Below are positions 8,902 through 18,006 of a stretch of 59,047 bases of DNA, in pieces. Source of the stretch: an uncultured Gammaproteobacteria bacterium (GTDB taxonomy: Bacteria; Pseudomonadota; Gammaproteobacteria; UBA4575); NCBI GenBank assembly GCA_905479295.1, contig CAJQLY010000022.1:1-59047 (forward strand). Reading direction: 5' to 3'. A program made the position numbers and the translations under genes. A model generated the notes under the pieces. It worked only from the letters and a program-made list of their open reading frames with translations. It was not told where the DNA came from and ran no database searches. Each line of letters opens with the position of its first letter. Position 1 is the stretch's first letter.

Positions 8902-10186
8902 TACTCAAGCCAGCATCGCTGGCTAAACGGACAAAATTAGGGAATGAGGTTGCAACATTGGCACAGTCTAGAATTTCAACTGGCTCTTGTGCTGCCAGCG
9001 AAGCCACCGTAAAGGCCATAGCAATCCGATGATCACTACCACTATCGATACAGCCACCACCAATACGACCACCGACGATAGATAAGCCATCAGCAAATTC
9101 CTCATGCGCAACACCTAAGGTCTTCAGACCTTTTGCAACTTGCGCGATACGATCACTCTCCTTCACGCGTAATTCAGCTGCCTCCGTAATCCGTGTAGTC
9201 CCGCTGGCACAAGCAGCAGCAATACAAATAATAGGAAACTCATCAATCGCTGAAGGCACTAACTCGGTCGGCACATCTATCCCCTGCAACTGACTAGCAC
9301 GCGCCACAATCGTTGCCACTGGCTCACCATCGACCAATTGTTGATCACGAATCTCAATATCTGCATTCATCGCCAGCAAGATATCTAACACACCAGTACG
9401 CGTTGGATTCAAACCCACATTAGGCAACACCACTTCGCCACTCTCAGCGATACAGGCTGCGACAATAAAAAAGGCTGCAGAGGAAATATCTGCTGGCACT
9501 TGTAGTGTTCGTCCTTGCCAACTGTGTCCACCACTCACACTAATACGATTACCTTGCTTTTGAATCGGGTGACCAAAGGCCTGCAACATCCGCTCAGTAT
9601 GATCTCGCGTCGCCTTAGGCTCGATCACCGTGGTCTCACCTTGAGCATACAAACCAGCCAAAAGAATCGACGATTTAACCTGTGCACTGGCCACCGGCAA
9701 TTCATATTCTATTGCTTGTAATTGTGTCACTGGTCGCACCTCAACCGGTGGCGTACCACTCTCAGCAGTCACCACATCTGCCCCCATTAGGCCCAGTGGA
9801 TCACAGACACGGCGCATCGGGCGCGTCATCAAAGAATGATCCCCACGCAGGCAACTAGCAAATGCCTGCCCGGCCAATAGGCCAGTCAGCAAGCGAATAG
9901 AAGTGCCTGAATTACCGATATCAAGATCGTCAGCAGGTGCTTTCAATCCATGCTTGCCTACGCCCTGCACCAGCACATCACCATTATCTAACCGTTGGCT
10001 TTGCACACCCATAGCAGCAAACGCATTTAATGTTGCGAGGCAATCCTCACCCTCAAGAAACCCTTGAATACGTGACTCTCCTTCGGCAATAGCGGCAAAC
10101 ATCACGGCACGATGCGAAATTGATTTATCACCAGGCACTTTAAAAGTCCCGGCAAATTCACGTCTAGGTGTGACTAAAAACTTCAA
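8885..10186 (-). CDS. aroA: 3-phosphoshikimate 1-carboxyvinyltransferase (EPSP synthase)
   Basis: AroA joins shikimate-3-phosphate and phosphoenolpyruvate in the shikimate pathway. The 433-residue protein has the family blocks VPGDKSISHRAVMFAA, LDIGNSGTSIRLLTGLLAGQ, LPVASAQVKSSILLAGL and ATRDHTERML. These variants, particularly the RDHTE block, resemble the class II subgroup more than the Escherichia coli class I form. Subgroup assignment is by eye and would need a tree. It sits between tyrA and cmk; in Pseudomonas the tyrA and aroA reading frames are fused, and here they are separate by about 143 bases. Confidence 0.95.
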   Translation of the reverse strand: MKFLVTPRREFAGTFKVPGDKSISHRAVMFAAIAEGESRIQGFLEGEDCLATLNAFAAMGVQSQRLDNGDVLVQGVGKHGLKAPADDLDIGNSGTSIRLLTGLLAGQAFASCLRGDHSLMTRPMRRVCDPLGLMGADVVTAESGTPPVEVRPVTQLQAIEYELPVASAQVKSSILLAGLYAQGETTVIEPKATRDHTERMLQAFGHPIQKQGNRISVSGGHSWQGRTLQVPADISSAAFFIVAACIAESGEVVLPNVGLNPTRTGVLDILLAMNADIEIRDQQLVDGEPVATIVARASQLQGIDVPTELVPSAIDEFPIICIAAACASGTTRITEAAELRVKESDRIAQVAKGLKTLGVAHEEFADGLSIVGGRIGGGCIDSGSDHRIAMAFTVASLAAQEPVEILDCANVATSFPNFVRLASDAGLSIDVCE

Positions 10187-10329
10187 GCTCTTACTTCCCT
10201 TAAAAATTAACTAGGTGGATAGCCAACTAATATCTATGGTCAACCCATGAAGACCTACACTCTAATAGGTTTCATCTAATACAGAAGATACATGTCGGCA
10301 GAGGGTTGCAACAGGACAACCGTGATTAC

Positions 10330-11199
10330 TTATTTCTTATACTGATCACGCGCCGTCTTCGCCATACGAAACATAGTCTCTAGGGCATCACCATCGGCTG
10401 TGTCTAAATTTGATTTTAATTCGCTCAACTGCTCTTCAAAAAGATTAATTGCGCGCAGCAAGGCGTCTTTATTAGCCAAACAAATACCACGCCAAAGCGC
10501 TGGATCACTGGATGCAATACGTGAAAAATCAGCAAAGCCACCGGCCGCATAACGAAATATTTCTTGCCCATCATGCTTTTGCGTTAAACAACGTACCAGA
10601 GAAAAGGCTAAGGCATGAGGTAAGTGACTGGTTGCCGCCAAAATCTCATCATGTTCATCGGGAGATAGTTCTTCTACTTCAGCGCCAACTTGTTGCCAAA
10701 GCTGAGTCACAATAGCGGTGCTCTTGGTGCGCGTTTTTTCAGTCGGCGTAAGGATCACTCGGCGCCCTTGAAATAAGTCACTCAGTGCTGCTGTCAGACC
10801 ACTTTGTTCACGACCTGCAATTGGATGGCCTGGAACAAAACAACCACTTTGCTCTGGACTTAACACAGTCGCTAAATCATCCAACACACTTTGTTTGGTA
10901 CTACCGACATCAGTGATTGCAAGACAACGCTGGAACCATGGCTTGATCTCTGCAAATACGCTGCACATAGCTGCAACCGGTACTGCCACTACGGCAACCT
11001 GTGGAATATCACTTAGCTCATCAACAGAGCGATAGCCCTCATCGATCAGTCCTGAACTTTTTGCTGACTGCAGCGTATCTGCATCATGATCAATCGCGAT
11101 TAGTTTTAGGCTGGGGTTTGCACCGCGTAGAGCAGCGGCTAAAGACCCACCAATCAGGCCCAAACCGATGACACATAGGGAATCAATTTTTACTGACAT
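10330..11199 (-). CDS. tyrA: Prephenate dehydrogenase
   Basis: TyrA oxidises prephenate to 4-hydroxyphenylpyruvate for tyrosine synthesis. The Rossmann NAD(P) motif is VIGLGLIGGSLAAALRG at the N-terminus, followed by DVGSTKQSVL and FVPGHPIAGREQSG, which carry the conserved catalytic His. The C-terminal helical domain includes ATSHLPHALAFSL. At 289 residues it is a stand-alone dehydrogenase without a chorismate mutase domain or ACT domain. It begins 12 bases after pheA ends, so the two are surely one transcript. The hisC-like aminotransferase often placed between pheA and tyrA is missing here. Confidence 0.94.
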   Translation of the reverse strand: MSVKIDSLCVIGLGLIGGSLAAALRGANPSLKLIAIDHDADTLQSAKSSGLIDEGYRSVDELSDIPQVAVVAVPVAAMCSVFAEIKPWFQRCLAITDVGSTKQSVLDDLATVLSPEQSGCFVPGHPIAGREQSGLTAALSDLFQGRRVILTPTEKTRTKSTAIVTQLWQQVGAEVEELSPDEHDEILAATSHLPHALAFSLVRCLTQKHDGQEIFRYAAGGFADFSRIASSDPALWRGICLANKDALLRAINLFEEQLSELKSNLDTADGDALETMFRMAKTARDQYKK

Positions 11200-11211
11200 A
11201 ACTATCGAGTC

Positions 11212-12294
11212 CTAACGCAAAGCCTGCGGATATGAGCCTAATACTTTGACCAAATCAGCATTTCCAGACAATGCCGCTAAGGCATTCGATAATTGCTGAT
11301 CACTGATGTGGCCTTGTAGGTCTAAAAAGAAAACATACTCCCAATTTGTACCACGCGATGGGCGTGATTCAATACGAGACAAGCTCACACCATTATCTGC
11401 CAATGTAGCTAGCATCTGCGCTAAAGAACCTGGCTTATTAGGTGCACTCACCATCAAACTGGTTTTATCTATACCCGAAGCCTCGACACCTTTGCGCCCT
11501 AAAACTAAGAAACGGGTAGTATTTTCCGTCAGATCTTCAATATTCTGCGCCTGACTATGTAACTCATATTGTTCACCTGCAGCTGCACTGGCAATAGCTG
11601 CAGAATACTTTTCTTTAACCACACGTAGTGCACCCTGTGCATTGCTAGCCACTACCTGCTGTGAGGCTTGTGGCAGATTCGCTTGTAACCATTTACGACA
11701 CTGCGCCAGAGCCTGCTGATGCCCGTAAACAACCTTGATCGACTCCAGCTCATGGTGTTCTTGAGTCAATAAGCAATGATGAATCTTCAGCTCTACTTCA
11801 CCAATAATCTGTAGTGGTGAAGTAATGAAGTTATCTAAGGTGCGACTAACACTACCCTCGCTAGAGTTTTCAACCGGCACCACACCATAATCGACCAAAC
11901 TAGTTTCTACCGCATGGAATACCTCATCGATAGAGTCTTGCGCTAAGGTCGCAACCGCATGCCCAAAATGCTTACTGGCAGCCTCTTCTGTGAACGTACC
12001 CTTAGGCCCAAGAAAGGCCACATTCAAAGGTTTTTCCAATGCTAGGCAGGCAGATACCAATTCGCGAAATAGGCGCACAGCGATCTCATCACTGAATGGC
12101 CCTGAATTCATTTTGGCAATACGTCGCAATACCTGTGCTTCACGGTCTGGACGATAGAACTCAACGTGCTCATTCTCTGCCCGTTTAATTTCGCCTACTT
12201 CATGCGCACACTGTGCACGTGCTGAGATCAGATTTAAGATCTGCTCATCTAAGGCGTCTATACGATCACGCAATTTTTTTAAATCTTCGCTCAT
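11212..12294 (-). CDS. pheA: Bifunctional chorismate mutase / prephenate dehydratase
   Basis: The P-protein converts chorismate to prephenate and then phenylpyruvate. Residues about 1-85 form an AroQ-type chorismate mutase (LRDRIDALDEQILNLISARAQCA). Residues about 95-270 form the prephenate dehydratase, with FLGPKGTFTEEA, VPVENSSEGSV and the catalytic TTRFLVLG. An ACT domain at the end has the phenylalanine-binding pieces APNKPGSLAQML and SRIESRPSRG. At 360 residues it is full length. The ESRP motif predicts feedback control by phenylalanine. It heads the minus-strand pheA-tyrA-aroA run and is divergent from the acyl-CoA ligase gene. Confidence 0.95.
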   Translation of the reverse strand: MSEDLKKLRDRIDALDEQILNLISARAQCAHEVGEIKRAENEHVEFYRPDREAQVLRRIAKMNSGPFSDEIAVRLFRELVSACLALEKPLNVAFLGPKGTFTEEAASKHFGHAVATLAQDSIDEVFHAVETSLVDYGVVPVENSSEGSVSRTLDNFITSPLQIIGEVELKIHHCLLTQEHHELESIKVVYGHQQALAQCRKWLQANLPQASQQVVASNAQGALRVVKEKYSAAIASAAAGEQYELHSQAQNIEDLTENTTRFLVLGRKGVEASGIDKTSLMVSAPNKPGSLAQMLATLADNGVSLSRIESRPSRGTNWEYVFFLDLQGHISDQQLSNALAALSGNADLVKVLGSYPQALR

Positions 12295-12321
12295 CTGAAA
12301 TTAACTTAAAGAGATGCCATC

Positions 12322-12346
12322 ATTGACCTGATTTAACGCGGTCAAT
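12322..12346. repeat. Inverted repeat upstream of pheA
   Basis: ATTGACC and GGTCAAT form a perfect 7-bp inverted repeat around an 11-base centre, 28 bases before the pheA start. It lies in the intergenic region shared with the divergent ligase gene. It could be an operator or part of a leader structure. I see no leader peptide with a phenylalanine run. Confidence 0.35.
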
Positions 12347-12528
12347 AACCCATCAAATAGCAATAATTTTGCTCGAAAAATGAATGGTTTTTAATCTGCT
12401 CAGAAGTATATCAGCAAATCTTTCTGACTGTTCTGTATGTGCCGCAACTATCTCTATATTAAGCGCTTTCTTGCAAGCTATTCGCGGCCATTACTGCACA
12501 GAAAAATGCGTTCATGTTAAATTAGCCT

Positions 12529-14130
12529 ATGCAAAACACGATAAGCAATCAAATCCTTCACCGCAGCGATCTGCAAAGCGATCACATTGCTTTACGACAT
12601 CAGGGGCAATGCCTCAGCTATGCTGAGCTTGGCCAGCGCGTACACTATTACGCTGCTGCTCTACGCCAACTCAATCTAAACCCGGGTGAACACATCGCTC
12701 TGCATGCTGATAAGGGTATTGATAGCGTATGCGCCCTACTCGCTAGCATCCTTTGCAAGCTCACGGTGGTGCCATTAAACCCACTATTAAAGCCTGCCCA
12801 AATGCAACATATTTTAATCGATGCTGGGATCACAGTTCTGATCAGTAATCAGGCTGGCCTACAGCATATTCAAGCCTGCTTAGCGCATTGCACTAGCTTA
12901 AAACAGGTCATCCTAAGCGATGATATGGTGCAAACTAGGCCGCTATTAGCCAACCAAGAATTACTCACATGGGATGACTTATCATCATCCATTGCAGCTC
13001 AGACGCAGTCGATAGAGACAATAGAAGCCAGCAGCTCTCAGATGATCGCAATGATTTTATATACCTCTGGTAGCACTGGTGCACCAAAAGGTGTGATGCT
13101 TAGTCATAGCAACCTATCTATCGGTGCAACAGTGGTAAAAGACTATCTACAGCTAACAAATACAGATCGTATTCTTGCCTTATTACCACTGAGTTTTGAT
13201 TATGGTCTAAACCAAGTGCTTAGCGGCCTACTTGCAGGTGCTGAGGTCGTACTGATGGACTATTTGCTACCTCGTGATGTCTTAACCACCCTAAAAAAAC
13301 AAGCCATCACCGTATTAGCAGGGGTACCTTCGTTATGGAACCCACTAGCTAAATTAGACTGGCCAAAATCAGTTCAGCAACAACTTCGGATCATTACTAA
13401 CTCAGGTGGTGCATTATCTGACAGCACCCTAGCCAGGCTTGAGGAACAACTGGGCAGTGACAAGATTGTGCTGATGTATGGCCTGACCGAAGCCTTTCGC
13501 GCAAGTTACCTACCGCCGACAGAATTCAGTAATCACCGAGGATCAATTGGCCGTGCCATTCCGCAAACCGAGCTATTTGTGGTCAAGCCTAATGGTGAAG
13601 CCTGTAAACCAGGTGAGGTTGGCGAGTTAGTACAGGCGGGAGCACTTGTCTCTTTAGGCTATTGGAATCAAGCCGAAGCCACTGCCGCCGTCTTTAAACC
13701 CTTACCTCTCTGGGCTCAAAACGAGCAAAATCGTACTCAACTTGCGGTCTGGTCGGGTGACCAAGTAGAACAAGATGAAGAGGGCTACCTCTACTTTATA
13801 GGCCGCAAAGACGCCATGATTAAAAGCTCAGGCTATCGTATTAGCCCAGATGAAATCGAATCATTGGCCTGCGCTCATCACTTAGTAGAACTGGCCTGTG
13901 CACTCGGTATCGAAGATGCAGTGCTCGGCCAAAGCATCGTACTTTATATACAGACAACCGCAGATAATGAGTTAAATAAAGATCTCGAAAAGGAGTTCAA
14001 ACGCTGTTTGCCGAATTACATGCAGCCCAAGCAGATCATACGATTACAGCAATTCCCAATGACCAGCAATGCTAAGATAGATCGTAATCAACTACACAGC
14101 ATGTTTTGCAACAGCACTAAAAAACACTAA
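12529..14130 (+). CDS. Acyl-CoA ligase (AMP-forming), exosortase-A-associated type
   Basis: This 533-residue adenylate-forming enzyme should activate a carboxylic or amino acid as its acyl-AMP. The AMP-binding P-loop is MILYTSGSTGAPKGVML at about residues 180-195. It is followed by LLPLSFDYGLNQVLSG, the LMYGLTEAFRASYLP adenine pocket, WSGDQVEQDEEGYLYFIGRKDAMIKSSGYRISP as the hinge and C-terminal domain, and a final Lys region (TSNAKIDRNQL). The sequence style matches the ligases that neighbour a PLP decarboxylase in exosortase-A/PEP-CTERM exopolysaccharide loci. The decarboxylase gene follows after 14 bases, so they form an operon. I assign the subgroup by resemblance and by this neighbour. 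The real substrate is unknown, and no exosortase gene is in the window. Confidence 0.8.
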   Translation: MQNTISNQILHRSDLQSDHIALRHQGQCLSYAELGQRVHYYAAALRQLNLNPGEHIALHADKGIDSVCALLASILCKLTVVPLNPLLKPAQMQHILIDAGITVLISNQAGLQHIQACLAHCTSLKQVILSDDMVQTRPLLANQELLTWDDLSSSIAAQTQSIETIEASSSQMIAMILYTSGSTGAPKGVMLSHSNLSIGATVVKDYLQLTNTDRILALLPLSFDYGLNQVLSGLLAGAEVVLMDYLLPRDVLTTLKKQAITVLAGVPSLWNPLAKLDWPKSVQQQLRIITNSGGALSDSTLARLEEQLGSDKIVLMYGLTEAFRASYLPPTEFSNHRGSIGRAIPQTELFVVKPNGEACKPGEVGELVQAGALVSLGYWNQAEATAAVFKPLPLWAQNEQNRTQLAVWSGDQVEQDEEGYLYFIGRKDAMIKSSGYRISPDEIESLACAHHLVELACALGIEDAVLGQSIVLYIQTTADNELNKDLEKEFKRCLPNYMQPKQIIRLQQFPMTSNAKIDRNQLHSMFCNSTKKH

Positions 14131-14144
14131 GTTAAAATCGCTGC

Positions 14145-15380
14145 ATGAATAAACCAAAACACATCGATCCATTGCCGTACTTTTCAGTCCGCGACCACTG
14201 CCTAGCCATCGCTGGACGTACGCCGACCGAGCTGGACCAGTTCGATCGGCCTTTTTATATCTATTCAAAACAGCGTATAGAGCAAAAACTATCGGCTTTA
14301 CGCTCAGTCATACCATCTAATATTCACCTACATTACGCAGTCAAAGCCAACCCAATGGCTGATTTAATCGCTTGGCTAGGCTCTCGCTGTGAGGGCTTGG
14401 ATGTTGCATCTGGCGGCGAATTACAAAAAGCATTAAGCCTCGGCATAGCAGGACAAGACATTAGTTTTGCTGGTCCAGGCAAATCACTGGGCGAATTAAC
14501 ATTGGCCATTGAATCAGATTGCACCCTGAATATTGAATCTGAAACTGAGTTAACCCGTGTCATTGAACTCAGTCAGCAACTCAAAAAAACCGCACGTGTT
14601 GCCCTAAGGCTGAATCCAAATTTCGAGCTTAAAAGCTCGGGCATGCAGATGGCTGGCGGCGCTAAACCCTTCGGTGTTGATGCCGAGACAGCCCTACCTA
14701 TTCTACAAAGAATGCTTGCGGCAGGGCTCAATTTCCGTGGCATCCAGATCTATGCTGGCTCACAAAACCTATCTGCTAGTGCCATTAATGAGGCGATGAC
14801 ACAGACCTTTGCATTAGGCGCACAGTTAAGCCAAGAGCTAGGCCAGCCACTACCAAGCTTTAATGTTGGTGGCGGTTTTGGGGTGCCCTACTTTGCAGGT
14901 CAACAAGAATTAGACTTAGACGCGGTCGGAAAACATCTGCATAGTCTGATGCAAGATTATCAATCAGTATTTGCAGAGACCGATATTATCCTAGAGCTGG
15001 GACGTTATTTAGTCGCCGATGCAGGAGTCTATCTATGCAAAGTTACAGATAAAAAAGTCTCGCGCGGCGAGACCTTCCTAATCACTAATGGTGGCTTGCA
15101 TCATAGTCTCGCTGCCAGCGGAAACTTCGGCCAGGTCATCCGAAAAAATTACCCGGTGCTGATTGCAAATAAACTTGAACCTACTAATAAAAACCATACA
15201 GAAGAGGTCACCATTGTTGGCCCTTTATGCACGCCATTAGATATATTGGCCAAACATGTCCAATTACCGAAGGCTGATATTGGTGATTATGTCGCAGTGT
15301 TTCAGACTGGTGCCTATGGTTACTCGGCTAGTCCTAAAGACTTTTTAGGTCATCCAGCAGCACATGAGATTTTACTCTAA
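14145..15380 (+). CDS. PLP-dependent decarboxylase, exosortase-A-associated type
   Basis: A fold-type III (alanine-racemase-like) decarboxylase of 411 residues, related to diaminopimelate and ornithine decarboxylases. The PLP lysine is in LHYAVKANP near residue 68. CEGLDVASGGEL, NVGGGFGVPYF and the glycine-rich phosphate grip precede the second-subunit motif VGPLCTPLDILA, and YGYSASPKDFLGHP is at the C-terminus. Enzymes of this kind pair with an AMP-ligase and a small acyl carrier protein in exosortase-A polysaccharide clusters. Here both partners are adjacent. A plausible role is decarboxylating an amino acid that the ligase loads onto the carrier protein, but this is inference; substrate residues cannot be read by eye. 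Confidence 0.8.
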   Translation: MNKPKHIDPLPYFSVRDHCLAIAGRTPTELDQFDRPFYIYSKQRIEQKLSALRSVIPSNIHLHYAVKANPMADLIAWLGSRCEGLDVASGGELQKALSLGIAGQDISFAGPGKSLGELTLAIESDCTLNIESETELTRVIELSQQLKKTARVALRLNPNFELKSSGMQMAGGAKPFGVDAETALPILQRMLAAGLNFRGIQIYAGSQNLSASAINEAMTQTFALGAQLSQELGQPLPSFNVGGGFGVPYFAGQQELDLDAVGKHLHSLMQDYQSVFAETDIILELGRYLVADAGVYLCKVTDKKVSRGETFLITNGGLHHSLAASGNFGQVIRKNYPVLIANKLEPTNKNHTEEVTIVGPLCTPLDILAKHVQLPKADIGDYVAVFQTGAYGYSASPKDFLGHPAAHEILL

Positions 15381-15406
15381 TGAGGCTGATAAAGTATTAG
15401 GGGGAT

Positions 15407-15661
15407 TTACGATTGCTCTAATCGCGTATTGATATGAGCCAACAATGAAGCCACTGTTGCAAATACTTCTGCATCCAGATCATCATCTTCAAAGTGAACA
15501 TCAAAGCGATTTTCTAGGGCTGTAATCAGCGCCACGATACCGATTGAATCCAGTTCTGGTAGCGCACCCAAGAGGGCATCTTCTGCCTGCATTGCACGCA
15601 CATCGATAGTGCAGCTTAAACTCTCTGCTACTACGTCCAAAACCTGTGCCACTGTTACCAT
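15407..15661 (-). CDS. Acyl carrier protein
   Basis: An 84-residue acidic protein with the carrier-protein pattern. The phosphopantetheine attachment Ser sits in LPELDSIGIVALITALENRFDV, followed by DDDLDAEVFATVASLLAHI as the last helices. It differs from fatty-acid AcpP, which has the DSL motif. It is convergent with the decarboxylase (27 bases apart) and divergent from the epimerase, so it needs its own promoter. Stand-alone carrier proteins of this kind occur beside the exosortase-A-type ligase and decarboxylase, which suggests that the ligase loads it. The partner pairing is inferred from position only. Confidence 0.82.
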   Translation of the reverse strand: MVTVAQVLDVVAESLSCTIDVRAMQAEDALLGALPELDSIGIVALITALENRFDVHFEDDDLDAEVFATVASLLAHINTRLEQS

Positions 15662-15810
15662 TACTGTTCATCCAATGAAGTCTTTCGAATTGCCAACTGC
15701 GCCTAACCTGAAACTGGGGTCAATAGAATCAATCCCCACAACATTGCTCAGTAACAAAATAGCGCGCCATTCTACCCTGAAAGACCCTGTAGCGGCTAGA
15801 CACATAGAAC

Positions 15811-15828
15811 GGCCCCTTATCAGGGGCC
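15811..15828. repeat. Perfect GC-rich hairpin between acp and epimerase
   Basis: GGCCCCT-TATC-AGGGGCC is a perfect 7-bp hairpin, about 45 bases upstream of the epimerase start and 150 bases upstream of the carrier-protein start. Neither strand has a T-tract after it. It could be an operator or a 5'-UTR structure of the epimerase gene. Confidence 0.45.
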
Positions 15829-15873
15829 AAATACAGTGTTTGACATCACTATGGCACAACGCGAATATGACGT

Positions 15874-16881
15874 ATGAAAATACTCGTCACCGGCTCTGCT
15901 GGCTTTATTGGTAACGCACTCAGTCTACGTCTGTTGCAACGTGGTGATGAAGTAATTGGTGTCGACAATCTCAATGACTATTACTCACCAAGCTTAAAGC
16001 AGGCCCGCCTAGCGCGCACCGAAAAATACCCCGCGTTTCAACAACATCAGATCGCATTGGAAGACCGTGATGCAATCAATCAGCTATTCCAACAACAGCG
16101 ACCAGATCGTGTGGTTAATTTAGCCGCACAAGCGGGTGTGCGTTATTCGATCGAAAACCCACATGCCTATATCGACTCTAATATCGTTGGCTTTATGAAT
16201 ATCCTAGAGGCCTGCCGCAATTATCCAGTGCAACATCTAGTCTTTGCCTCCAGCAGCTCGGTCTACGGTGGCAACAGCAAACTACCATTCAGTGTTAACG
16301 ATACTGTGGACCACCCTCTCAGCTTGTATGCAGCGAGTAAGAAAAGCAATGAATTAATGGCCCACACCTATGCCCACTTATTCCAAGTAGCCTGCACTGG
16401 CCTGCGCTTTTTCACCGTTTATGGCCCCTGGGGTCGACCCGATATGGCCTTATTTAAATTCACCCAAAAAATCTTGGCCGGTGAAGCCATCGACGTCTAT
16501 AACTACGGTAAACACCAACGTGATTTCACTTACATAGATGATATTGTTGAAGGCGTTATGCGTGTACTCGATCAAGCAGCTGAAGCCAACCCCAACTATA
16601 ACGCTGCGTTGGCTGAGCCTAGCCGCAGTCATGCCCCCTACCGCATTTACAACATTGGCAACCAACAGCCAACGGAATTGATTCGTTACATTGAAGTATT
16701 AGAGGATTGTCTTGGGCAAAAGTCAGAACGTAACTTATTACCTATGCAACCAGGTGACGTCCTTGATACGCATGCCGATGTAGAAGATTTAGTGACTGAT
16801 TTTGCTTACAAGCCAGACACTCCTATTGAGCTTGGCATAGAAAATTTTGTGCGTTGGTACCGTGAGTACTATCAGACCTAA
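15874..16881 (+). CDS. NAD-dependent epimerase, UDP-glucuronate 4-epimerase-like
   Basis: A short-chain extended-family sugar-nucleotide epimerase of 335 residues. The Rossmann motif GSAGFIGNAL is at the N-terminus. GVDNLNDYYSPSLKQARL is characteristic of UDP-glucuronate 4-epimerases, LAAQAGVRYSIENP follows, and the catalytic pair is in YAASKKSNE with SSSSVYG upstream. FFTVYGPWGRPDMA and DFTYIDDIVEGV complete the family picture. The product would be UDP-galacturonate for surface polysaccharide. The gene is divergent from the acyl carrier protein and its stop overlaps the convergent serC stop by four bases. UDP-N-acetylglucosamine-type substrates cannot be excluded. Confidence 0.88.
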   Translation: MKILVTGSAGFIGNALSLRLLQRGDEVIGVDNLNDYYSPSLKQARLARTEKYPAFQQHQIALEDRDAINQLFQQQRPDRVVNLAAQAGVRYSIENPHAYIDSNIVGFMNILEACRNYPVQHLVFASSSSVYGGNSKLPFSVNDTVDHPLSLYAASKKSNELMAHTYAHLFQVACTGLRFFTVYGPWGRPDMALFKFTQKILAGEAIDVYNYGKHQRDFTYIDDIVEGVMRVLDQAAEANPNYNAALAEPSRSHAPYRIYNIGNQQPTELIRYIEVLEDCLGQKSERNLLPMQPGDVLDTHADVEDLVTDFAYKPDTPIELGIENFVRWYREYYQT

Positions 16882-17960
16882 AGTGCTGTAATCATGTCGG
16901 CTAGTGATTCGACTGCTGACAATGCAGTACCGTTATACATACTGGCACGCACACCACCCTGTTTGCGATGACCCGCTAAGCCCAACAGACCCTGCGCCTC
17001 AGCCTGCAGCAAAAACGCCTGTAGCCGTTGTTCATTATCGATATCAAAGCTCACATTAATTTGTGAGCGTAGCTCGGCTGCAATCTTATTACAGGTCAGT
17101 GGTTGTGCGTCAATTGCCTGATATAACAGGGCTGAACGCTCATTAGCGGCAGCCAGCATAGGTGCCAAACCACCCTGTGCCTGTAGCCATTGCAACATCC
17201 GCAAAACACAATAGACCGCAAAAACAGGTGTTGTATTTACAATTGATTGCTCTTGCGCATGGACGTCATAACGCAGCATGTAAGGGGTTTGCTCTGCTGC
17301 TTGCTGCAGCAAATCTTCGCGCACAATGACAACAGTAACACCGGCAATACCCAGTGTTTTCTGTGCACCTGCATAAATCAAATCATAGTGCTCAAAATTA
17401 ATCGGCCGCATTAATAAACAGGACGTCATGTCTGCCACTACGGGCACGGTTGCATCAGTGATATCAGCGAGCTGAATACCTTCAATCGTTTCATTTGGGG
17501 TGACATGGAGATAGGCACTATCAGCTGCAATGTCCCAATCACTGCGATCTCTAGCAGTGATCACAACACCGTCAGCCGTCTTATTTTCTGTCACTGCCGA
17601 CAACATCTGCACACGCCCATACTTTTGCGCAAACTCGGCTGCTCGACGTGACCAATGACCGCTATCAACATAGGTCATCACTGGTTTATTAGAGAGTAGA
17701 TTTAATGGTAGGGCATCGAACTGGCCGGTCGCACCCGCTTGCATGAAGAGGATCTGAAATCCGTCGGGAATAGCATAAAGAGAACGTAGTAATTGACGCG
17801 CTTGTTCAATAATAATGGCGAATTCAGCTGAACGATGCCCCAGCTCAAGAATAGACAAACCACTGTTGCCATACTCACGAATATCAAGCTGAATCTGTTG
17901 CTTAACGCTGTCAGGCAACGCGGCTGGGCCCGCTGCAAAATAATGTTGGCGCTGACTCAT
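16878..17960 (-). CDS. serC: Phosphoserine aminotransferase
   Basis: SerC makes phosphoserine for serine synthesis and also serves pyridoxal phosphate synthesis. The 360-residue protein starts with FAAGPAALPDSVKQQIQ, has ILFMQAGATGQF and VADMTSCLLMRPINF, carries the PLP lysine in LIYAGAQKTLGIAGVTVVIV, and ends with the GHRKQGGVRASMYNGT phosphate-binding block. All are hallmark regions. It lies just downstream of gyrA (47 bases) on the same strand, the usual gyrA-serC-pheA order, but here the order is interrupted by the ligase/decarboxylase/ACP/epimerase insert. Confidence 0.96.
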   Translation of the reverse strand: MSQRQHYFAAGPAALPDSVKQQIQLDIREYGNSGLSILELGHRSAEFAIIIEQARQLLRSLYAIPDGFQILFMQAGATGQFDALPLNLLSNKPVMTYVDSGHWSRRAAEFAQKYGRVQMLSAVTENKTADGVVITARDRSDWDIAADSAYLHVTPNETIEGIQLADITDATVPVVADMTSCLLMRPINFEHYDLIYAGAQKTLGIAGVTVVIVREDLLQQAAEQTPYMLRYDVHAQEQSIVNTTPVFAVYCVLRMLQWLQAQGGLAPMLAAANERSALLYQAIDAQPLTCNKIAAELRSQINVSFDIDNEQRLQAFLLQAEAQGLLGLAGHRKQGGVRASMYNGTALSAVESLADMITAL

Positions 17961-18006
17961 AATCTATTCTGCAAGACGACCTCAGTCTGCAAATTTATAC
18001 AGAATG

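Noticed and set aside
15811-15828. Intrinsic terminator between acp and epimerase
   Set aside because: The hairpin has no T-tract on either strand, and both neighbouring genes read away from it, so a terminator makes no sense there.
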